The notes beneath the pieces are model-generated. The model was not told where the DNA came from. It saw only the letters and a program-made list of their open reading frames with translations, and made no database searches. The position numbers and the translations under genes are program-made. From Bacillus timonensis (GTDB lineage: Bacteria; Bacillota; Bacilli; Bacillales; Bacillaceae_L), in the NCBI RefSeq assembly GCF_000285535.1, contig NZ_HE610985.1:1039807-1103806 (forward strand): DNA of 64,000 nt, in the 5' to 3' direction. Positions 16,195 to 25,083 of this stretch are shown piece after piece (position 1 is the first letter of the stretch; every line of letters begins with the position of its first letter).

Positions 16195-16303
16195 ACCCAT
16201 TTTCACAGAACATCTATATGACTCGTGAGTATTAGTTGTCCTAATCTTTTTTCAGATTGCATATAGATTAATAGTAGATATGGGACAAAGGAGTTTGGTA
16301 CCG

Positions 16304-16627
16304 TTGAATAAATTTTTGGCAGCGATTTGCATACTTTTTATCATATTTGTGACAGGTGTTATTGAAGCTGATGATGTTTTTGAATACAAAAATGCAATTT
16401 CCGTGTCAGGCATGTCTTCTGATGAGGAAGTAACAGCAAACCCGGAAGCAAAAAATCCTGATCAAGAGGTAGTACCTGTGTTGGAAATGGTACTCGTTGA
16501 TACGGAGATTGTGAATGGAAATAAGGTCGAAACCTACCGAGAATATGAGGTTTACCGCAATGAAGCAAACGAAGTGATTAAAAAAGTACCCACCGATAAC
16601 TATGAGTATTTAGAGTATTGGAGATAA
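16304..16627 (+). CDS. Hypothetical single-span exported protein
   Basis: About 107 residues with an N-terminal hydrophobic segment (FLAAICILFIIFVTGVI) that can serve as signal peptide or anchor. An acidic, Glu/Asn/Val-rich extracellular part follows, ending in YEYLEYWR. TTG at 16304 is preferred, since AAAGGAG precedes it by ten bases; an ATG at 16280 would place that site inside the gene. No family is recognised. A strong hairpin follows the stop codon. Confidence 0.6.
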   Translation: MNKFLAAICILFIIFVTGVIEADDVFEYKNAISVSGMSSDEEVTANPEAKNPDQEVVPVLEMVLVDTEIVNGNKVETYREYEVYRNEANEVIKKVPTDNYEYLEYWR

Positions 16628-16670
16628 GGAAAAGGAGTTAAAGCCTGCTTAAGGATTTAACTCCTTTTCC
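16628..16670. terminator. Bidirectional terminator
   Basis: GGAAAAGGAGTTAAA (16628-16642) and its exact complement (16656-16670) form a 15-bp stem with a 13-base loop between two converging genes. T runs are short on both sides. Confidence 0.65.
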
Positions 16671-16672
16671 TC

Positions 16673-17374
16673 TTAACAACTTTCTACAAATCTAGAAAAA
16701 ATACGCTTTGCAATCTCATCTCCATTGACTGCCAAACCCTCGGGGTGCCATTGAACGCCTAGCACAAACGAGTGTCCCGTACTTTCGATTGCCTCAATGA
16801 TTCCATCTGAAGCAACGCCGGACACTTCAAGTGGGTATGGCACATGGCGAACAGCCTGATGATGATACGTGTTCACCTTAAATTCAGTAGTTCCGGCAAT
16901 TGCGGCTAGTAAACTACCTTCAGTTGCTTTTACAATATGAGCAAGATGATATCTTGTAGCCTTCTGAGAATGTTGAAGGAGTTTGGTTTCGTGTTGATCA
17001 TATATATCCTGATACATATCCCCGCCAAGCGCAATATTTAGGATTTGAATGCCACGGCAAATCGCCAAAATTGGTTTATCTGCTTCGAGCATCTCTCTAA
17101 TCATCGCGGGCTCAAAAGAATCCCTTCCAGGTGAAATTGTACCAAGTTTCGGATGTGGTTCCTCACCAAATAAAGTCGGGTCAATATCTCCTCCTCCTGT
17201 TAAAAGGAGTCCATCTAGTTTTCTAGCAAGCTGTGAAACATCATTATCAATCCCAATTGGTAAAACAACCGGAATTCCTCCTGCCTGAATGACAGCCTGA
17301 ATATAATCATTTGACAATGTATGTTTATAATCCAATTCAACATGTGAGGTAATACCTATAATCGGTTTATTCAC
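16673..17374 (-). CDS. Gamma-glutamyl-gamma-aminobutyrate hydrolase family (peptidase C26)
   Basis: A 233-residue class I glutamine amidotransferase-like hydrolase. The nucleophile elbow is ILAICRGIQILN with Cys, and the His/Glu of the triad are in LGVQWHPEG. The family includes PuuD, which releases GABA from gamma-glutamyl-GABA, but other gamma-glutamyl substrates are possible. It follows the P1 peptidase gene by 12 bp on the same strand, so the two probably form a peptide or gamma-glutamyl processing operon. Confidence 0.87.
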   Translation of the reverse strand: MNKPIIGITSHVELDYKHTLSNDYIQAVIQAGGIPVVLPIGIDNDVSQLARKLDGLLLTGGGDIDPTLFGEEPHPKLGTISPGRDSFEPAMIREMLEADKPILAICRGIQILNIALGGDMYQDIYDQHETKLLQHSQKATRYHLAHIVKATEGSLLAAIAGTTEFKVNTYHHQAVRHVPYPLEVSGVASDGIIEAIESTGHSFVLGVQWHPEGLAVNGDEIAKRIFSRFVESC

Positions 17375-17386
17375 GTAGTTTCCCCC

Positions 17387-18439
17387 TCATTTCGATAATA
17401 GTTCATCGATAAATTCAACTAATGAATAGAGTGTGTTACCATTACGGCCTGTTGTCGTTTTTGCTGTAACTAACGACTGTAAAATGGCTTCCTCTGTTGC
17501 ATCTGCTGTTGCTAGGAAGGCTTGATCTAGATCATCTTCGTGGACTACATTAAAGGTAAGCAAATTAGCCTTGTTTTCGTGACTTATTCTTGTTGCAGTT
17601 GAAAATCCAATAAAAATATCACCACTTCCGTTTCCGATAAATGAACCAGTTCTGCTTAGCCCCACTGAAGAACGCTTTATAATTCGCTTCAATTGGCGTG
17701 AGGTGACAGGTAAATCAGTAGCGATAATAATCATAATCGAACCTTTATCACCAGTTTCGCTTTTTTTCGGAAGCTTAGCTTTTATGATTGGACCCACATA
17801 AATTCCATTTAGCCGAAACTGATCAATTTCCCCAAAATTGGATAGCACTAATACACCGATTGTGTACGTCCCATGCGGGTATGTAAGAATCCTTGAAGAT
17901 GAGCCTATCCCCCCTTTTAGCCCAAAGCACTTCATTCCAGTTCCGGCACCAACACCACCCTCTTCAAAATCGATATTGGCGGTTTCTAAGGCTTCTCGGA
18001 CATGTTTTTTGGTTACGGACTGTTTACGGATGTTATTTAAAAACATATCATTACACTCACCAACGACAGGGTTTACAGTCCCAGTTGTATCCCCGATTTC
18101 TTTATTTTGAGTTAAACTGTAACTAATGAGGTGATTCGCGACTTCGCCCGCGCTCAATGTGTTTGTCAGTAGAATCGGCGTTTCAATGGTGCCTAGTTCA
18201 TCAATTTGCAGAGTCCCCATCGTCTTTCCGAACCCATTCATAGCATATGAGGCAGCAATCACTTTATTGTTAAAAATATTTTCGTCATGCGGGATAATCG
18301 CTGTCACCCCTGTTTGAATATCACCGTTTGCTATCGTAGAATGGCCAACTTTGACTCCTTTCACATCTGTAATTTTATTTAAAGGTCCTGTTGGTAATGT
18401 TCCGATTTGAATTCCATATTCTCGTACTCTTTTTTGCAT
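17387..18439 (-). CDS. P1-family (DmpA-type) aminopeptidase
   Basis: About 350 residues of the DmpA/L-aminopeptidase-D-esterase family, N-terminal nucleophile hydrolases that self-cleave into two chains. Conserved parts are NKITDVKGVKVGHSTI, GVTAIIP, AASYAMNGFGKTMG, VGAGTGMKCFGLKGGIGSSSR (with the Gly-Ser cleavage/nucleophile region) and RSSVGLSRTG. The open frame continues 57 codons upstream, but ATG 18439 has GGAAAGGG ahead of it and starts the conserved region. It is transcribed with the C26 hydrolase. Confidence 0.85.
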   Translation of the reverse strand: MQKRVREYGIQIGTLPTGPLNKITDVKGVKVGHSTIANGDIQTGVTAIIPHDENIFNNKVIAASYAMNGFGKTMGTLQIDELGTIETPILLTNTLSAGEVANHLISYSLTQNKEIGDTTGTVNPVVGECNDMFLNNIRKQSVTKKHVREALETANIDFEEGGVGAGTGMKCFGLKGGIGSSSRILTYPHGTYTIGVLVLSNFGEIDQFRLNGIYVGPIIKAKLPKKSETGDKGSIMIIIATDLPVTSRQLKRIIKRSSVGLSRTGSFIGNGSGDIFIGFSTATRISHENKANLLTFNVVHEDDLDQAFLATADATEEAILQSLVTAKTTTGRNGNTLYSLVEFIDELLSK

Positions 18440-18614
18440 GTTTACAAACCCTTTCCGATAAGTGTTTATATTAGTATAGGCTAGTTTTTTAGGGATGAGA
18501 ATCCGTATGAAGGAAAATTTTGAAGGTTGCTTTTTTGATGGTATGACACCCTTAGTTGCTTCAATGCACGAGAGTGACTTCTCCACGTACTGGATTAATG
18601 TCCAAACCAACTTA

Positions 18615-18644
18615 TTGAAACTTTCAGTAGATTTCTATTAAAAT
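18615..18644 (+). promoter_or_regulatory. Sigma-A promoter of the MDR dehydrogenase gene
   Basis: TTGAAA (18615-18620) and TAAAAT (18639-18644) are spaced by 18 bp, 36 bp before the start codon. Confidence 0.6.
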
Positions 18645-18679
18645 AGAACTATCGTTTCAACAATTGAGGAGGGGAAAAT

Positions 18680-19675
18680 ATGAAAGCGTTTGTACATCAC
18701 AAAATACCAGGAATTGAAGGTACATCCTATTCAGATATCGAAGAAATTGAACCAAAACAAGGAGAAGTAAAGGTCAATCTAAAAAGTGCAGGCCTTAATC
18801 ACCGCGATTTATTTGTTTTACATAGACATAAAGATACAGATCCCCCACTAGTGATTGGTTCTGACGGAGCTGGGATTGTTGAGGCTGTTGGTCCAGGTGT
18901 TAACGGCGTTAAGGTTGGTGATGAAGTTATTATTAATCCATCATTAGGTTGGAACGAAAAGAGTGATGCACCACCTGAAGGCCACGAGATTCTTGGCTTG
19001 CCTGACCATGGAACCTTTGCTGAAAAAATCACGATTTCAGCAAACAATGTCGGACCAAAGCCAGCCCATTTGTCTTGGGATGAAGCTGGTGTATTGTCAC
19101 TTGCGGCCATGACTGCATATCGCGCATTATTCACTCGAGCGCAAGTAAAACCAACCGATACTATCCTTTTACCAGGAATCGGTAGTGGCGCTGTTACATT
19201 CCTTTTACTTTTTGCGAAAGCTGTTGGAGCAAGGGTTATCGTAACTTCGCGTTCTGAAATAAAACGAAACCACGCTCTTGAATTAGGTGCAGATGTTGCG
19301 ATTGATAGCCATTGCGACTGGAATGAGTCGTTAAATGGTGAAACAGTTGATATTGTGGTCGAAACAGTTGGAGCAGCAACCTTCCATAAATCCCTTGGTC
19401 AGTTGCGAAAAGGTGGAAAAATGGTGACTTTCGGTGCATCTGCAGGTGATACTGTTGACTTTAATCTTCGTGAATTTTTCTATGGCCAGTATACATTGCT
19501 AGGCTCCACTATGGCTAGTACAGAAGAGTTCAATGAAATGCTTCAGTTTGTGAATGAACATAAAATTAAGCCTGTACTTGATAAAGTGTTTCCTCTTACT
19601 GAAGCTAGAAAAGCGTTGCAACGCATTGATGAAGCTGAACAATTCGGAAAAATAGCGATTAAAATTGATGATTAA
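18680..19675 (+). CDS. Zinc-type alcohol dehydrogenase-like protein (MDR, YogA-like)
   Basis: A 331-residue medium-chain dehydrogenase/reductase. A GroES-like N-terminal domain (KSAGLNHRDLFVLHR, IGSDGAGIVEAVG) is followed by a Rossmann domain with LLPGIGSGAVTFLLLFAKAVG and VDIVVETVG. The catalytic zinc ligands of true ADHs are not evident: the usual Cys is replaced at GLNHRD, so a zinc-independent NAD(P)H oxidoreductase is more likely. It resembles B. subtilis YogA. It stands alone with its own promoter and terminator. Confidence 0.87.
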   Translation: MKAFVHHKIPGIEGTSYSDIEEIEPKQGEVKVNLKSAGLNHRDLFVLHRHKDTDPPLVIGSDGAGIVEAVGPGVNGVKVGDEVIINPSLGWNEKSDAPPEGHEILGLPDHGTFAEKITISANNVGPKPAHLSWDEAGVLSLAAMTAYRALFTRAQVKPTDTILLPGIGSGAVTFLLLFAKAVGARVIVTSRSEIKRNHALELGADVAIDSHCDWNESLNGETVDIVVETVGAATFHKSLGQLRKGGKMVTFGASAGDTVDFNLREFFYGQYTLLGSTMASTEEFNEMLQFVNEHKIKPVLDKVFPLTEARKALQRIDEAEQFGKIAIKIDD

Positions 19676-19676
19676 C

Positions 19677-19712
19677 AAAAAACTGCACCCACCACCCAGG
19701 TGCAGTTTTATT
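19677..19712. terminator. Bidirectional terminator
   Basis: AAAACTGCACC and GGTGCAGTTTT (ending at 19709) form an 11-bp stem between two converging genes, with A and T runs on both sides. Confidence 0.85.
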
Positions 19713-20454
19713 ATCTAAAATAACCCGCTAATTTTTTCTTCATTTGCTCTTTGTTCTCGGCAAATTGTCGGTGTCGGTGGCCATTTCCACCTGATGTATG
19801 TGGAAATCCATAAAGGATAGAATCAGGTGATACATAATCATTTTCTGCAAGTTCGTCTAACACTGCTGTTACATTTACCCCTAACGGAATGATGAAAGGA
19901 TTTTGAAGAATCTCAACTTCCTTCGTAAAACTTTCCATTATATGTTTCTTTAATAGCTCATTTCTTACCATATTTGGTGTAGAACCACTATAGTTTTTTC
20001 CCTTATAAAAGACGGGATACCTAATCACTGAAGCTGTTTGGACAAGGTGGCTTGCTGATGTAAATAGCTTACTTGTCGAATTGATTTCTAAATAGGAGTG
20101 TAAACCAAGCTCGTCCAACATTCGAATCAGATTTTTCCTCATTGGGCCTTCAAAGCTTGAGTTGTTCTTGACCTGATGAAGAAGTTCTTCATCTGATAGA
20201 TACTTATTTTTCGGGTCTAGAATTGTTGAAAAGGATCGTTTCATTTGGTGCATCCCCGGGGTAATACCTACAATCATAACCTTTGCAGCTTCATTCACAT
20301 ATTCAAATGGTGCATAGTAAATTTCTAGGTGTTTTTTCTCATCTTTTTCTAATAAAAACGTCTCGCTTTTTATATCATCTTCTTCATAGTCGATTGGCAA
20401 GGATAATATTTTATCCTTATATGTATCGAACTTTGAAGAGGGTACGATTGCCAC
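19711..20454 (-). CDS. Uracil-DNA glycosylase-superfamily-like protein
   Basis: About 247 residues. VMIVGITPGMHQMKRSF resembles motif A of the UDG fold, and GFPHTSGGNGHRHRQF near the C-terminus sits where the HPS-type motif B of family 4/5 enzymes would be. The assignment is tentative; no Fe-S cysteines are present and the spacing differs from classic UDGs. GTG at 20454, seven bases after AAGGAGG, is the best start; the frame upstream of it overlaps the kynU terminator. Downstream of kynU but probably separately expressed. Confidence 0.6.
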   Translation of the reverse strand: MAIVPSSKFDTYKDKILSLPIDYEEDDIKSETFLLEKDEKKHLEIYYAPFEYVNEAAKVMIVGITPGMHQMKRSFSTILDPKNKYLSDEELLHQVKNNSSFEGPMRKNLIRMLDELGLHSYLEINSTSKLFTSASHLVQTASVIRYPVFYKGKNYSGSTPNMVRNELLKKHIMESFTKEVEILQNPFIIPLGVNVTAVLDELAENDYVSPDSILYGFPHTSGGNGHRHRQFAENKEQMKKKLAGYFR

Positions 20455-20474
20455 ATGTATTCCTCCTTCTCTTG

Positions 20475-20502
20475 AAAAAAGGTATACCAAATCAGGTATA
20501 CC
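20475..20502 (-). terminator. Terminator after kynU
   Basis: GGTATACC-TGATTT-GGTATACC, each arm self-complementary, is followed by TTTTTT on the minus strand directly after the kynU stop codon. Confidence 0.85.
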
Positions 20503-21771
20503 TCAGGCCACTACGTCACGTTCATTTTTATATTTTTCGTATTGCTTTTCTTCCATTATCGTTTTTAACATTTGAACAACATTCCATACGTCTTCGAAGG
20601 AATTATAGAGCGCTACCGGTGCAAGTCGAATCATATTTGGAGCACGGAAGTCTGGAATCACTCCATTTTCTTTTAATGCTTTGCAAATTCGTGCTGCCTC
20701 TTTATGCTCAAGTCCGACATGCCCACCTCTAACAGCCTCTTCACGTGGCGTACCAATCGTAAATCCCATTCCTGCTAGTTCAGTATCGATTAGTTGTATG
20801 AATAAATTCGTCATCGATAAAGACTTGCTACGAATCGTATCAATCCCGGCCTCTGCAAACATTTCAAGTGAGCCAATTAAAGGAGCCAAGCTTAGCACAT
20901 GTGGCGTCCCGATTTGAAAGGCTCCTGCATTTCCGGCAGACATAAATGTATGCTCCATATCAAATTGCTTTTGTTTATCTGATCCAAACCATCCAGCCAG
21001 GCCAGGTAACACTCCAAAATGTTTACGATTCACATATAACCCAGCAACAGCTCCAGGACCTCCGTTTAGATGCTTATAATTACACCAAAAAGCAAAGTCC
21101 ACATCCCATTCAGAAAAAGAATGAGGGATTGAGCCAACTGAATGACATCCATCAAATCCGATTAAAATACCTCGTTTATGTGCTTCGGCTGTTACATACT
21201 TCATATCCAAAATTTGACCACTGCGATACAAAATCGATGGTAAAATGACTAACGCTACTTCGTCAGTCATTGCCTCAACGATGTCGTCCTCAGCTAAATA
21301 TCGACCATCATGACTTTTAACCCGAACAAGATGTTCTTCTGGATTAAACCCGTGGATACGGAGTTGGCTTTGCAGAGCATAAATATCTGATGGAAAATTC
21401 AATTCATCTGCGACAATTTTGGTACGTTTCCCTTTTGGATGATAAAAAGTCGCTACTACCTGATGTAAATTCACAGTCGTTGAGCCTGTTACTATCACTT
21501 CCTCAGGTGACGCACCAACAAGTGGAGCAAGCTGTTCACTTGCCTTTTCAGACATATAAAACCACGGCTGCCTTCCTTGTGTCCAACCGTCAATGCCAAA
21601 CTCCTTCCAATCCTCCAATGTGTGAAGCAATGTCCGCTCTGCCCTTTTTGACAAAAGACCTAGCGAGTTCCCGTCCATATAAATCGTGTTTGGCTGCAGA
21701 TAAAATTCCTCTCGAAATTTTGCTAACGGATCTTCCCTATCTAGTTTTCTTGTATACTCTAAAAAATCCAT
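20503..21771 (-). CDS. kynU: Kynureninase
   Basis: A 422-residue PLP fold-type I enzyme that cleaves kynurenine to anthranilate and alanine. Diagnostic parts are [13 protein letters not shown] near residue 30, ITGSTTVN-like [25 protein letters not shown] (cofactor Asp) and the Schiff-base lysine in [13 protein letters not shown]. Length and motifs are canonical. The ATG follows AAGGAGGAAACGATC. The usual partners kynA and kynB are not adjacent, so the pathway must be completed elsewhere or this enzyme recycles kynurenine from outside. Confidence 0.95.
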   Translation of the reverse strand: MDFLEYTRKLDREDPLAKFREEFYLQPNTIYMDGNSLGLLSKRAERTLLHTLEDWKEFGIDGWTQGRQPWFYMSEKASEQLAPLVGASPEEVIVTGSTTVNLHQVVATFYHPKGKRTKIVADELNFPSDIYALQSQLRIHGFNPEEHLVRVKSHDGRYLAEDDIVEAMTDEVALVILPSILYRSGQILDMKYVTAEAHKRGILIGFDGCHSVGSIPHSFSEWDVDFAFWCNYKHLNGGPGAVAGLYVNRKHFGVLPGLAGWFGSDKQKQFDMEHTFMSAGNAGAFQIGTPHVLSLAPLIGSLEMFAEAGIDTIRSKSLSMTNLFIQLIDTELAGMGFTIGTPREEAVRGGHVGLEHKEAARICKALKENGVIPDFRAPNMIRLAPVALYNSFEDVWNVVQMLKTIMEEKQYEKYKNERDVVA

Positions 21772-21784
21772 GATCGTTTCCTCC

Positions 21785-22930
21785 TTAAAAAAAGTCGTAC
21801 ATATACCCTGGACGATTTGGGATTATTTTTTCAAAAGCTTCAATGTCACTGTCAGTACCTGAAATCATGCCAGCAGCAAACAATTCGGTCGGACGTTGGT
21901 GCCCAAAGAGAGCCGTTGATAAGGCAGTGATAGAAAGATTTAATCCACCATCAGAAACATCAGTAATGCTAACCTCCCCGTTGTTTACGAGAAAAGTTTT
22001 TTCATTCCAAGGCGCAAATGGGTCTTTGACCTGGAGCCTCACTGTTTCGTTTCCTGCAAATTGATATTTTTGTAAAAATGACTCAACATCTACAATTCGC
22101 ACCATAAAATATGGTAAAACCTCACGTTTTACTGTTTTTTGTTTCTTCAAGGCGAAAAATAACGGTTCTTTTTCATAGGTTGTCATTACGAGTTCCGATA
22201 TCATTGAATCGTGTTGACATATAAAGTTCCATAACCCTCGACGTGCTTCAACATTAACCGGAACAAATTCTTCAACTGACATTTTGTTTTCCTTTGTTTC
22301 ATACAAAATATATCCGGTTGGTTTATGTGCAGCATCGTAATAAATTGCAATCGTAAGGTCCTCGATTACGCTTTTCCACCACTCATCTCCACGAACAACC
22401 ATCCCTGCGAACTGTGATGCGTACTGTTCATAAACTTGGTTTAATTCATTCAATTGAACATTTGCAACGAGAAACCGTTTTACGTAGCCATTAGCTGGTT
22501 CAAGCATAACTAAATCAGCACGATGATGAACCGTTTTTAAGCGATTGCTAAATAACTCCCAACCATACTTCCGATAAAACGAAACATCAAACGGATGCAG
22601 CATTGAAACTGTAAAGCCTCTTGCCTTCATTGTTTCAAGAACATTTGTCAGCAATTCCTTCACATAGCCCTTCCTTCGGTATTCCGGATATGTCGCGACA
22701 CCTGCAATTCCACCCATTTTAAAAGTTTGCTTTCCTATATATGTAGTAAGTGGAATAAGATGAAGCTTAGCAGCTAACATATTATTTTCATAGATTCCAT
22801 AAATTTGATGCTTTTTCATATTGCTTATGTTTGCTTCCAACCGTTCTTCGGGCACTTTATATTGAAATGCATATTCTGATAAACGTATGGAATCTAAAAA
22901 TCGTTCTTCTGTAATCGTCTCTATCTCCAT
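21785..22930 (-). CDS. Eis-like GNAT N-acetyltransferase
   Basis: About 381 residues with the Eis architecture: an N-terminal GNAT domain ([22 protein letters not shown] is the acetyl-CoA loop, beginning near residue 80), a second GNAT-like fold, and a C-terminal sterol-carrier-like domain ending in PGYMYDFF. Eis enzymes acetylate amines on aminoglycosides, peptides or proteins, and the terminal carboxylate takes part in catalysis. ATG 22930 is chosen because the conserved [11 protein letters not shown] starts there after TAGGGGTTG. An upstream extension would overlap the small membrane-protein gene. Confidence 0.85.
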   Translation of the reverse strand: MEIETITEERFLDSIRLSEYAFQYKVPEERLEANISNMKKHQIYGIYENNMLAAKLHLIPLTTYIGKQTFKMGGIAGVATYPEYRRKGYVKELLTNVLETMKARGFTVSMLHPFDVSFYRKYGWELFSNRLKTVHHRADLVMLEPANGYVKRFLVANVQLNELNQVYEQYASQFAGMVVRGDEWWKSVIEDLTIAIYYDAAHKPTGYILYETKENKMSVEEFVPVNVEARRGLWNFICQHDSMISELVMTTYEKEPLFFALKKQKTVKREVLPYFMVRIVDVESFLQKYQFAGNETVRLQVKDPFAPWNEKTFLVNNGEVSITDVSDGGLNLSITALSTALFGHQRPTELFAAGMISGTDSDIEAFEKIIPNRPGYMYDFF

Positions 22931-22964
22931 AGATTCAACAACCCCTAATTCAGGATATTCATAT

Positions 22965-23165
22965 TTACTCACAATTAACCTCATGTAGACTAAAGATATG
23001 TTTTTCTTTAAACACAACCGTTCCACCATTCTCCATACAAGCCTCTGCTATCTGTATATTTAATTTGTGGTTATCCCTTATTTCTAGTATTCTAACACCC
23101 CCATAAATTACAATTACAAGACTAAAAATGATTGCAATGAGGAGATTTCGCCTACTTTTACTCAT
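22965..23165 (-). CDS. Small single-span membrane protein
   Basis: A 66-residue protein with a basic start (MSKSRRN), one membrane segment (LLIAIIFSLVIVIYGGV) and a short outside part with Cys residues (AEACMENGGTVVF, HEVNCE). AAGGGGTGAAGAT precedes the ATG. It ends 34 bp before the Eis-like gene and is probably co-transcribed. No function is known. Confidence 0.7.
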   Translation of the reverse strand: MSKSRRNLLIAIIFSLVIVIYGGVRILEIRDNHKLNIQIAEACMENGGTVVFKEKHIFSLHEVNCE

Positions 23166-23312
23166 ATCTTCACCCCTTCTTTAGGGTAACATATTTACCA
23201 CATTTTTCAATTTTTTATATGAATTTTCGCAATTTTTGTAAAAAAGTTTTGGTGGATTTTTGATTTTATCCGGTGTATGATAGTAACATTAACAATGGGG
23301 AGATGGTAAAAA

Positions 23313-23630
23313 ATGAGGAAAAGTTTAGTCTTTGCCATCGTCATGTTTGTAGCAATCATGTCCTTCTCAGCCACAAACTTACACTCCCATACATTTAAAT
23401 CATCAGACATCCAAGAAAACACAGTAACTATTAGTGGTGTATCATACGACAATCTTTTGTTAACTGATGATGGTAAACTAAAAATTTCTTGGGTGCTTTT
23501 TTCAATCACATCGATATTTCTCGTTCTTCAGGGAATTTTTAAGAACATTGATGTGAACGAACCCAACCGAAAATTTTGGTGGATAACGCCCATTTTTTAT
23601 CAATCGAATTATGTGGGGAAAGCTCTTTGA
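23313..23630 (+). CDS. Hypothetical membrane protein
   Basis: A 105-residue protein with two hydrophobic stretches (LVFAIVMFVAIMSFSATNL, possibly a signal peptide, and WVLFSITSIFLVLQGIF) and a polar region between them. GGGGAGATGG precedes the ATG. A 37-residue membrane ORF with a very good ribosome binding site follows 36 bp later, forming a two-gene unit closed by a terminator. I do not recognise the family. Confidence 0.65.
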   Translation: MRKSLVFAIVMFVAIMSFSATNLHSHTFKSSDIQENTVTISGVSYDNLLLTDDGKLKISWVLFSITSIFLVLQGIFKNIDVNEPNRKFWWITPIFYQSNYVGKAL

Positions 23631-23666
23631 TTTTTTAGATTTTAAAAATCAAGGAGGCAAAAGACT

Positions 23667-23780
23667 ATGTGGTTTCGATTTATTATGATTGGGTTATGTT
23701 CCTTAACTGTGACTAGTTTGTTCATTTTTCAAGGAATTGAGATTACGCAAGCATTTAAAGACTTTTTCACTCATAAATAG
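23667..23780 (+). CDS. 37-residue membrane protein
   Basis: ATG at 23667, preceded by AAGGAGG at eight bases, opens a 37-codon frame. It starts MWFRFIMIGLCSLTVTSLFI, a single membrane span, and ends in a short amphipathic tail QAFKDFFTHK. The ribosome binding site is near-ideal and the frame ends just before a terminator. It shares the look of its upstream neighbour (FQGIE versus LQGIF after the span), so the two may be related or interact. Confidence 0.6.
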   Translation: MWFRFIMIGLCSLTVTSLFIFQGIEITQAFKDFFTHK

Positions 23781-23784
23781 TACG

Positions 23785-23825
23785 AAAAAAACGAATGTAG
23801 GATTATTTTCTACATTCGTTTTTTG
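23785..23825. terminator. Bidirectional terminator
   Basis: AAAAAACGAATGTAG (23786-23800) pairs perfectly with CTACATTCGTTTTTT (23810-23824). It serves the plus-strand small membrane proteins and the minus-strand ald transcript. Confidence 0.88.
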
Positions 23826-23832
23826 GTTTTGA

Positions 23833-23868
23833 TTACTCCTGTGTTAAAAGTTTGTTTTGGACTTTCAT
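23833..23868 (-). CDS. Possible 11-residue ORF after ald
   Basis: AAGGAGGATGATTCG leads directly into ATG and the frame MKVQNKLLTQE, ending before the terminator. The Shine-Dalgarno sequence is as strong as any in the window, yet no protein family can be assigned to eleven residues. It may be a decayed gene start or a true microprotein. Confidence 0.25.
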   Translation of the reverse strand: MKVQNKLLTQE

Positions 23869-23888
23869 CGAATCATCCTCCTTAATGG

Positions 23889-24992
23889 TTAAATAGAGGC
23901 CACATACGGTAGATTATGCGCTTTGGCTACTCCTTCACAAACAATTTTCCCAGCAATTATATTTAGCCCTTTTTGTAAAGAGCTATTTTCTGCAAAGGCA
24001 CGCTCGTAGCCTTTGTTCGCGATTTGTAGGATATAAGGTACTGTCACATTAGTGAGTGCTATTGTTGATGTTCTAGGCACGGCACCAGGCATATTTCCTA
24101 CTGCATAATGAACGACACCATGTTTCGTATATGTGGGGTTTGCATGTGTTGTAACATGGGTAGCACTTTCAAAGATTCCTCCTTGATCAATGGCGACATC
24201 AACAATAACAGAACCTTCCTCCATTAAACAAACCATTTCGGTTGTCACTAGCTTTGGTGCTTTAGCACCTGGAATCAATACAGCACCAATTACAAGGTCT
24301 GATTCAGCCACCGCTTGTCCAATTGTATATGGATTCGACATCAAGGTTGTGATGGAATTTCCAAAAATATCATCTAACTCTCGTAATCTTGTAGGATTAA
24401 CATCCAAAAGTGATACGTGCGCTCCAAGACCCACTGCTATTTTTGCTGCGTTCATTCCAACAACACCACCGCCAACGATGGTTACTTTCCCTCGACTTAC
24501 CCCAGGGACACCACCAAGAAGAACTCCTTTTCCTCCTTTTGTTTTTTCAAGAAATGTAGCACCAATTTGAGTGGCCATTCTTCCAGCAACTTCACTCATT
24601 GGTGTGAGTAAAGGAAGACTTCTATCCTCTAATTGCACTGTTTCATAGGCAATTGCAACTACGTTTTTTTGCATCAGATTTTGCGTTAATTCACGATCAG
24701 CTGCTAGATGCAAATATGTAAATAAGATTAATCCATCATAAAAGTACTGATATTCCTCTTGAATTGGTTCTTTTACTTTTATCACCATATCACAAGCCCA
24801 AACATCAGCAGCCGATTGCACAACGGTTGCACCAGCTTCCAGGTAAAGCTCATCAAAAAAACCTGAATTACTACCTGCACCAGTTTCAATAAAAACCTGG
24901 TGATTATGTTGAACCAGTTGTAAGACACCAGCAGGAGTCAGCGCCACACGATTTTCATTATTTTTTATTTCCTTTGGTACCCCGATTCTCAT
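23889..24992 (-). CDS. ald: Alanine dehydrogenase
   Basis: A 367-residue enzyme for reversible NAD-dependent deamination of L-alanine to pyruvate. It starts [20 protein letters not shown] with substrate residues Arg/Lys, carries the [10 protein letters not shown] motif, the nucleotide fold [19 protein letters not shown], and [11 protein letters not shown] with the catalytic Asp region. ATG 24992 with AAAGGTGATGGGG is preferred over an upstream extension. In this cluster it would turn the alanine made by the neighbouring beta-alanine-type transaminase back to pyruvate, releasing ammonium (inference). A terminator-like hairpin sits 33 bp upstream. Confidence 0.95.
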   Translation of the reverse strand: MRIGVPKEIKNNENRVALTPAGVLQLVQHNHQVFIETGAGSNSGFFDELYLEAGATVVQSAADVWACDMVIKVKEPIQEEYQYFYDGLILFTYLHLAADRELTQNLMQKNVVAIAYETVQLEDRSLPLLTPMSEVAGRMATQIGATFLEKTKGGKGVLLGGVPGVSRGKVTIVGGGVVGMNAAKIAVGLGAHVSLLDVNPTRLRELDDIFGNSITTLMSNPYTIGQAVAESDLVIGAVLIPGAKAPKLVTTEMVCLMEEGSVIVDVAIDQGGIFESATHVTTHANPTYTKHGVVHYAVGNMPGAVPRTSTIALTNVTVPYILQIANKGYERAFAENSSLQKGLNIIAGKIVCEGVAKAHNLPYVASI

Positions 24993-25024
24993 CCCCATCA
25001 CCTTTCGAATTAGAAATTTCTTGG

Positions 25025-25070
25025 AAAAAACACCCGAAATCCCTTTCATTTGAAATAGATTCCGAGTGTT
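25025..25070 (-). terminator. Terminator or attenuator between the aminotransferase gene and ald
   Basis: AACACTCGGAA pairs with TTTCGGGTGTT (25060-25070 with about 25029-25039) with two G-T wobbles, followed by TTTTTTCC. It leaves only 33 bp before the ald start, too little for a full promoter plus leader. It may lower ald expression relative to upstream genes. Confidence 0.65.
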
Positions 25071-25083
25071 GGATGTTAACTCA

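Noticed and set aside
16673-18439. C26 hydrolase plus P1 peptidase as a new peptide-modification system
   Set aside because: Both are common degradative enzymes with no peptide substrate gene, exporter or modifying enzyme next to them.
18440-18610. N-terminal extension of the P1 peptidase frame
   Set aside because: No family conservation and no ribosome binding site; the conserved protein starts at 18439 after GGAAAGGG.
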